DNA of 64,000 bases, from assembly GCA_035938175.1 (NCBI GenBank), contig DASZHD010000026.1:8950-72949 (forward strand). The letters are read 5' to 3'. A model generated the notes under the pieces. It was given only the letters and a program-made list of their open reading frames with translations, was not told the origin of the DNA and searched no databases. The translations under genes were made by a program, and so were the position numbers. Positions 59,268 to 64,000 of the stretch are shown here, piece after piece (within the stretch, counting starts at the first letter, position 1; every line of letters begins with the position of its first letter). The stretch is from DASRDE01 sp035938175. GTDB lineage: Bacteria; Vulcanimicrobiota; Vulcanimicrobiia; Vulcanimicrobiales; Vulcanimicrobiaceae.

Positions 59268-62200
59268 CTAACCGAAGGGCCATTCCTGGCGCGCGGCGGA
59301 TCGCGCTGCGAACACCATCATTCCGACCAGCAGACTCGCGCATCCGAAAACGATCGGCGCGGTGCCTGCGCTCAAGAACGCATAGCCCCAGCCGCCCAGC
59401 GCGATGATGGCGGGAAGCGGATACAACCACATTCTGAAGGGCGCACGCGTGCCGCGGGCACGAACGACGAAGAGTGCGGCGATCTGCGCGATCGACTGGG
59501 CGAGCACGAGCGTGGCTAGCAGCATATTGTACGCCAAGTCGAGCGGCAGCAAGCACGCGGGAAGCGCCAGTAGACCGACGACGAGGAGCGCGACCTTCGG
59601 AAATTTTCCGCTTCCGTCCACCTTTGCAAGGACGGCGGGAAACAATCCGTCGATCGCGGCTGCGAACGGAATGCGCGAGGAACCCAGCAAGTTGCCGAAC
59701 GCGGAGGCAAATGCCGTAATCAGGACCAGGACCGTAATCACGATAGAGGCCTGCGTACCGAACGCGTGCGCGACGATAACCGACGCGACGTGCTGGCCGA
59801 GCGGCGGCACGGTGCCGTCCGGCCGCTGGACGATCGACTGCCACGGGATCGTTCCGAGCACGCCGAACTGCATCAAGATATAGAGCAGCGAAACGATCGC
59901 GATCGAAATCAGTATCGAACGCGGCAGCGCGCGTTGCGGCGTTTGCACTTCATCGCCCAGACATGCCGACTGTCCGTAGCCGATGTAATCGTAAATCGTA
60001 ATGATCAGCGCCGCACCGATGCCGGCGCGCAGGCCCGACCACAGCGAATCGCCGGACTGCAGTGCGAGCGCATGCGCGGGCGAGAAATGCACGAACGACG
60101 AGGCGATCAGGCACAGTAGCGTCGCCAGTACGACGACGCCTAGGGCGACCGCCATACGCGATATCGTCGCAATTCCCCGGTACAGTACCGCGACGGTGAT
60201 GATTCCGACACTCACCGCAACCGCTTTCAAACCCCACGGCGAATTCGCCAGCTGCGGGAACAGGTACGCGGCATAACTTGCCAAGCCGGTATAGCCGACG
60301 GCTTGGACGAGCGGCGCGAAAAACAGCATCTGCCACGCGAAGCAAAACGCGAAAAGCCGTCCTACGCTATTCTTGCCGAACACGTCGAGAACGAATCTAT
60401 ATGTGCCGCCCGAACCCGGATACAGCGACGCGAGTTCGGCCCAAACCATGCCGTCGCACAGCGCCAGAAGCGCGCCCGCGATCCATCCCAGCAGCGAGAG
60501 CGGTCCGTGCAAAAAGAACAGGATGCTGGGAATGGTCACGATCGGCCCGATGCCGACCATCGTAATGATGTTCGTCGCGGTCGCCCCCACCGCGCTCATT
60601 CCGCGAACCAGCGCGGACGATTCCGCTTGTGCCGGCGACGAGATACGCGGCTGCATCCGCGCGTCGCCGCGCGCGCCCGCGGTCCGGAAATACGAAACCA
60701 GAGAGTTCAGGCGCGCAGCTTGAGCTTTAATCGCGTTGGCGGTCGAGTCCATGTCCTGAACCTGCGTCGCGAGCGCCGACGTCGACGTGGAGACTTCTTC
60801 GGTGCGTTCGGAGTACGACTCGGACGCCTGCGCGACGGGGACGATCGCCGACGCGACGGACTGCGTGTTGGATCGCATCTGATCCGCCGCCGTCGCGTTT
60901 TCCTCCACGACTTTCGAAACGTCTTCTACGCCGCGTGCGAGCGATTCGCTGGCTTGACGCATCGTTTTCGTACGGCGTTCGACTTCACTTGCCACCGCGC
61001 TGGTAGCATCGATCGTTTCCTGCAGGACGTTCATCGCTTCACGCGCGCGCTCCGCGAGCGTTACGCCGTCTTCCATCGCTTCCGCGGAACCGCGCATCGT
61101 GCTGGATGCCTTCAGCGTCTCGCGGCGAATAGCGCCCAAAATATCGCCGATTTCGCGCGTCGACTGCGACGAGCGTTCGGCGAGCTTGCGAATCTCGTCC
61201 GCAACGACGGCAAATCCGCGCCCGTGCTCTCCGGCTCGTGCGGCTTCAATTGCGGCGTTCAGCGCGAGAAGATTCGTTTGATCGGCGATGTCATCGATCG
61301 TCGATACGATCTCGCTGACTGCGCGCGAGCGCTCCTCCAACCCGGTCATCGCGCGCACGGCTTCGTTGGAGCTCGAACGCAGTTTCGCCATTGCCTCCAG
61401 CGTGCGTGCCATGGCGTCGCCGCCGGCGGACATTTCGGTGGACGAGGTACCCGCGGCTTGCGATAGGCGTTCGCCGAGCGAAGTGAAAGCCGCAATCTGT
61501 GCGTCCAACTGCGTGACCGCGTTGGATGCACCGCCGACGGCATCGGCCTGATTTGCCGAGCCCGACGCAATCTGTTGCGCCGCGCGCGCGAGTTCTTCGA
61601 GCGCAACAGACGTGTCGCGAACGCGCATCGACTGCTCCCGAACGCTGCTGGCGACGCCGCCCATCGTTTGAGAAATCGTCTGCACGGCGATGCGTGCTTC
61701 GGACGACGCATTGGCTACTTGGACGCTGGTGCTCGCCAGACTCGTCGCTTCTTCCGCAACGCCGGAGATCAGTTCGCGCAGGCGCGTCGTGGCCGACGCG
61801 AATTCGCCGCCGATCGAGCGCAAGCCGTGCGCGAGATCGTTGTACGCGTGAGCGAGCCTTGCCGCTTCGTCCGCGCCGCTCGCATCCAGCACGCCACGGT
61901 CGGATGCAAAGGCCGCGCTCAGATCGCCTTGCGCCAGCGCGCGCAGCGCCGTCGTAAGCGCGGCAAAATCGCTGGCCATGATTTCGCCTAATGCGGCGGA
62001 TACGGCGTTCAACCGGCGCGACATCTGGCCGCCGTACGCAAAGGAGAGCAGCATGAACAGGAAAACGCAAGCGCTGCCCGCGGCGACGAGTATGTAGAGC
62101 TCGTTGGTGCGTTCGGTGTGCATCGCCGACGCGATCGCGGATGCGTGAATCGTGCCGCTCGCGAGCTGCGCGGCGATCGTTTCCATTCGCGACGCTTCGA

Positions 62201-62285
62201 ACATGGCAAGGCCGACCAATAAAACGGCCGTCGCCACGACGGCAGCGATCGAGTACAAGATGACTCGACTGAAAGCGATTCGCAC
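59268..62285 (-). CDS. Fusion of a methyl-accepting chemotaxis protein with a complete APC-family amino-acid permease
   Basis: A single 1005-residue open frame. Residues 1-535 are a chemoreceptor: transmembrane helix (8-28), an extracytoplasmic loop of only about 35 residues, helix 2 (64-84), HAMP-like and coiled-coil parts, the signalling tip (about 326-376, DDIADQTNLLALNAAIEAAR, GEHGRGFAVVADEIRKLAER). Residues 536-562 form a linker. Residues 563-1005 are an APC-superfamily permease beginning with the helix-1 glycine motif NIITMVGIGPIVTIPS, then WAELASLYPGSGGTYRFVLD and about 12 helices. The receptor's cytoplasmic C terminus joins the permease's cytoplasmic N terminus, so topology is compatible. 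GTG 62285 has GGGAGG 4 bp upstream. Internal ATGs at 60656 and 60599 have no ribosome site, which argues against a separate permease. Confidence 0.9.
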   Translation of the reverse strand: MRIAFSRVILYSIAAVVATAVLLVGLAMFEASRMETIAAQLASGTIHASAIASAMHTERTNELYILVAAGSACVFLFMLLSFAYGGQMSRRLNAVSAALGEIMASDFAALTTALRALAQGDLSAAFASDRGVLDASGADEAARLAHAYNDLAHGLRSIGGEFASATTRLRELISGVAEEATSLASTSVQVANASSEARIAVQTISQTMGGVASSVREQSMRVRDTSVALEELARAAQQIASGSANQADAVGGASNAVTQLDAQIAAFTSLGERLSQAAGTSSTEMSAGGDAMARTLEAMAKLRSSSNEAVRAMTGLEERSRAVSEIVSTIDDIADQTNLLALNAAIEAARAGEHGRGFAVVADEIRKLAERSSQSTREIGDILGAIRRETLKASSTMRGSAEAMEDGVTLAERAREAMNVLQETIDATSAVASEVERRTKTMRQASESLARGVEDVSKVVEENATAADQMRSNTQSVASAIVPVAQASESYSERTEEVSTSTSALATQVQDMDSTANAIKAQAARLNSLVSYFRTAGARGDARMQPRISSPAQAESSALVRGMSAVGATATNIITMVGIGPIVTIPSILFFLHGPLSLLGWIAGALLALCDGMVWAELASLYPGSGGTYRFVLDVFGKNSVGRLFAFCFAWQMLFFAPLVQAVGYTGLASYAAYLFPQLANSPWGLKAVAVSVGIITVAVLYRGIATISRMAVALGVVVLATLLCLIASSFVHFSPAHALALQSGDSLWSGLRAGIGAALIITIYDYIGYGQSACLGDEVQTPQRALPRSILISIAIVSLLYILMQFGVLGTIPWQSIVQRPDGTVPPLGQHVASVIVAHAFGTQASIVITVLVLITAFASAFGNLLGSSRIPFAAAIDGLFPAVLAKVDGSGKFPKVALLVVGLLALPACLLPLDLAYNMLLATLVLAQSIAQIAALFVVRARGTRAPFRMWLYPLPAIIALGGWGYAFLSAGTAPIVFGCASLLVGMMVFAARSAARQEWPFG

Positions 62286-62323
62286 GTTGCCTCCCAGGGC
62301 CCGGGCCGGGCTGACTCTGGTTA

Positions 62324-62352
62324 ATCATCGGCACGTGCGCGCGCGTGTGTAA
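62324..62352 (-). promoter_or_regulatory. Putative promoter of the chemoreceptor-permease fusion
   Basis: On the minus strand TTACAC (62352-62347), 17 bp, GATGAT (62329-62324). The -35 lies in one arm of the palindrome at 62347-62371, so a protein bound there could block RNA polymerase. Confidence 0.4.
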
Positions 62353-62371
62353 GGAAACACTTTCCTTACAC
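62347..62371. repeat. Perfect 11-bp palindrome upstream of the fusion gene
   Basis: GTGTAAGGAAA and TTTCCTTACAC flank a 3-nt CAC centre. It lies between the ftsQ stop (62383) and the fusion gene. As RNA it would be a strong hairpin ending ftsQ transcripts, but there is no T-run; as DNA it looks like an operator overlapping the fusion gene's promoter. Confidence 0.6.
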
Positions 62372-62382
62372 GGAGTTAATCG

Positions 62383-63144
62383 TTAGCGGATTTTGGCAGC
62401 GTAGCGGACGACGGGCGTTTTGGGAGCCCGCAGGTCGACGGCCGCGATCTTCTTCCCCGCAGACCCGACTTGCGAAAGGATGGGGCCGATCAGGGGGGCC
62501 TTCTCGTTCAAGTCTTCGTCGTCGCCGAGCAGCAGTTGCACGCCGCTGCGCATCTGCACGATCAGATCGCCGAACTGGTCGTACCACAGCCGCGCCGCGG
62601 CAACGTGCGCGGCTGCCAGCGTTTCGAAATCGTCGCGTAAGCGCGCGGCGCGCGGGTCTTTCAGGAACACGCCCGGCACCGGTACCGCCTGCGTCGACGC
62701 GCTCAAGACCGGGAGGCCGTCCGAAGATTCGGATGCTTCACCGAGCACGCGTAGATCGCGGTCGACGAGCACCGCACCGCTTCCGAAATGTACGACGGCG
62801 AAGGGCGAGCGTTCGGTCACCTCGATAGTAACCGATGCCGGCAGAGTCCGTCGCACCCGAGCATCTTTCACATACGGAATTTGCGCGACGCGGATCGCCG
62901 CGGCGTGCATGTTTTGCAGCCAGACGTTTTGGCGCCGTTCGATCGCGGCGCGATTGCGGATCACCTGCGCGGATACGACGCTATTGCCCGTGACCGCAAC
63001 CGTTTTCGGAAAGAAGCCGGTCCACGTTGCGGCCCAATAGCCCGCGGCTGCCGCGGCAATCGCGACGAGCAGCAAAAGAAACCAAAATGGACGCAGGCGC
63101 GCTGCGGGAGATGTTTTCGTGCGGCGGGGATTCGGCTTTTTCAC
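62383..63144 (-). CDS. ftsQ: Cell-division protein FtsQ/DivIB
   Basis: The 253-residue product has a short basic cytoplasmic tail (VKKPNPRRTKTSPAARLRP), one transmembrane helix (FWFLLLLVAIAAAAAGYWAA, about 20-39), then a POTRA domain (FFPKTVAVTGNSVVSAQVIR) and the FtsQ beta domain (VTIEVTERSPFAVVHFGSGA). It links the early and late divisome. GTG 63144 overlaps the upstream HAD gene stop (GTGA). In most bacteria ftsA and ftsZ follow at once; here four unrelated genes intervene. Confidence 0.87.
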   Translation of the reverse strand: MKKPNPRRTKTSPAARLRPFWFLLLLVAIAAAAAGYWAATWTGFFPKTVAVTGNSVVSAQVIRNRAAIERRQNVWLQNMHAAAIRVAQIPYVKDARVRRTLPASVTIEVTERSPFAVVHFGSGAVLVDRDLRVLGEASESSDGLPVLSASTQAVPVPGVFLKDPRAARLRDDFETLAAAHVAAARLWYDQFGDLIVQMRSGVQLLLGDDEDLNEKAPLIGPILSQVGSAGKKIAAVDLRAPKTPVVRYAAKIR

Positions 63145-63953
63145 GCGAGAACGAACCGCTCTATCGCTTCGGCGACTCCGTCGTTGGTCACGTCCGCAAC
63201 CACCGCATCGGCAACGTCCAGAAGTTCCGGAGGCGCGGAGCCCATCGCCACGCCGAATCCTGCGGCTTTGAGCAGCGGAGCATCGTTCCACGAATCGCCG
63301 ATCGCCAGCACCTCACTTATCGGAATCTGGAGCCTGTTTGCCACGATTTCGAGCGCCTTACCCTTATCTACCTTTGCGTCCATGACTTCGAGGAAGTATG
63401 GCATGCTGCGCGTCACGTACGCCCGATCGCCGAACAAGCGCTTCACGGGCGCCAAATGACTAAAGATGACGCCCGGATCCGCGATGATGACACCCTTGGT
63501 CGCGTCCCACGTGTCGAACTGCGCCCGCAGCGACGGCACGATCACTGGCTCGACGCCGCTCACGTTGGCGTAGAGCTCGGAGAACGGGTTGCGTTCTTGC
63601 GTGTAATAGCGATCGTTCGCATAGAGCTGAATGTGCAGCTTGTTTTCTTGTGCATATGCCAGCAGCTCGAGCGCTTCCGCATTGGGCAGCGGCGTATCCA
63701 GCAGCACATCATCGGTCTCGGGATCGATTACGGCCGCGCCCTGATAGCACACGACGGGCGCCGTGAAATGCAGCTGGCGTACGAACGGCAACGCCGCTTG
63801 ATACATGCGGCCCGTTACGACGCAGCCCTCGATTGCGCGCGATCGCATCCGGGATATCGCGGCAAGCACGCGCGGCGTAAGGATTTTGTCGGCGCCCAGC
63901 AGCGTGCCGTCCAGGTCGAACGCTACCAGGCGCGGCTTGATCGCGGTCCTCAT
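63141..63953 (-). CDS. Cof-type HAD-superfamily hydrolase
   Basis: The 270-residue product has motif I AFDLDGTLLGADK (nucleophile Asp about 12, acid Asp about 14), motif II VVTGRMY, motif III lysine (VDKGKALEI) and motif IV AIGDSWNDAPLLK, with a type IIB cap between (about 85-190). Such enzymes dephosphorylate small sugar phosphates, pyridoxal phosphate or nucleotides. It overlaps ftsQ by 4 bp, so the two are translated together, an uncommon partner for ftsQ. Confidence 0.93.
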   Translation of the reverse strand: MRTAIKPRLVAFDLDGTLLGADKILTPRVLAAISRMRSRAIEGCVVTGRMYQAALPFVRQLHFTAPVVCYQGAAVIDPETDDVLLDTPLPNAEALELLAYAQENKLHIQLYANDRYYTQERNPFSELYANVSGVEPVIVPSLRAQFDTWDATKGVIIADPGVIFSHLAPVKRLFGDRAYVTRSMPYFLEVMDAKVDKGKALEIVANRLQIPISEVLAIGDSWNDAPLLKAAGFGVAMGSAPPELLDVADAVVADVTNDGVAEAIERFVLA

Positions 63954-64000
63954 GCGGCGTTGCGATGCCGGGACTGGTTGGGGTACGGGCGGCCCGGACA
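63954..64000 (-). other. Window edge, unassigned
   Basis: 47 bp upstream of the HAD gene on the minus strand. It may be the 3' end of the next gene of the division cluster, but it is too short to identify. Confidence 0.2.

Overview
This is a 64-kb, GC-rich, gene-dense chromosomal window with no insertion sequences, phage genes, CRISPR arrays or rRNA. The cell envelope it implies is diderm: a TonB-dependent-receptor-like outer-membrane barrel, a type IV pilus secretin, and a BamB-like propeller protein. Next to that are features best known from Gram-positive and other c-di-AMP-using lineages: CdaA/CdaR/GlmM, a ydaO-type riboswitch, and a ThrE exporter. Together with pilus, chemoreceptor and ftsA/ftsZ genes, this fits a deep-branching diderm of the Terrabacteria side, such as Candidatus Eremiobacterota (WPS-2). 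That placement is an inference from gene content; no marker gene was compared with a database.

Layout. 2-6666 (+): the end of an exopolysaccharide operon (tyrosine kinase, glycosyltransferase, aminotransferase, Gfo/Idh oxidoreductase, acyltransferase with zinc ribbon, FAD oxidoreductase, NodB deacetylase), most joined by 4-bp start/stop overlaps. 6835-16381: single genes (LuxR-type regulator, anion permease, large TonB-receptor-like protein, GlcF-like Fe-S protein, STAS protein, DUF1835 protein, tRNA-Gln). 16330-20795 (-): the cyclic di-AMP block, unknown gene-cdaA-cdaR-glmM-riboswitch-NlpC/P60 hydrolase. 20816-23324 (+): rsgA, rpsT, thrE. 23284-29505 (-): aroC-aroK-aroB-priA-mscS. 29545-33015: small metabolic and stress genes (LigB dioxygenase, YceI, HxlR regulator, DJ-1/PfpI, PEP mutase-like). 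33054-43744 (-): a complete, tightly coupled type IV pilus operon, pilB-T-C-sigma factor-pilA-ccdA-TPR-pilD-M-N-O-P-Q. 43952-52732: lipid kinase and PAP2 phosphatase, PQQ-type propeller, lipoprotein, phosphoesterase, EttA, and a GGDEF-EAL protein. 52806-63953: division genes ftsZ, ftsA and ftsQ, with two chemoreceptor genes, a small secreted protein and a serine hydrolase lying between ftsA and ftsQ.

Two things stand out. First, the gene at 59268-62285 encodes in one uninterrupted frame a methyl-accepting chemotaxis protein followed by a complete APC-family amino-acid permease, so a transporter may act directly as a chemoreceptor input. Second, the c-di-AMP synthase, its regulator, GlmM, a c-di-AMP aptamer and a cell-wall hydrolase lie head to tail with no room for another gene, which suggests a self-contained feedback loop on wall remodelling. 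An extra structured stretch of about 120 nt between glmM and the aptamer is unassigned. Two genes (priA and a phosphoesterase) appear to start at ATT codons with identical GGAGG-6-nt spacing.
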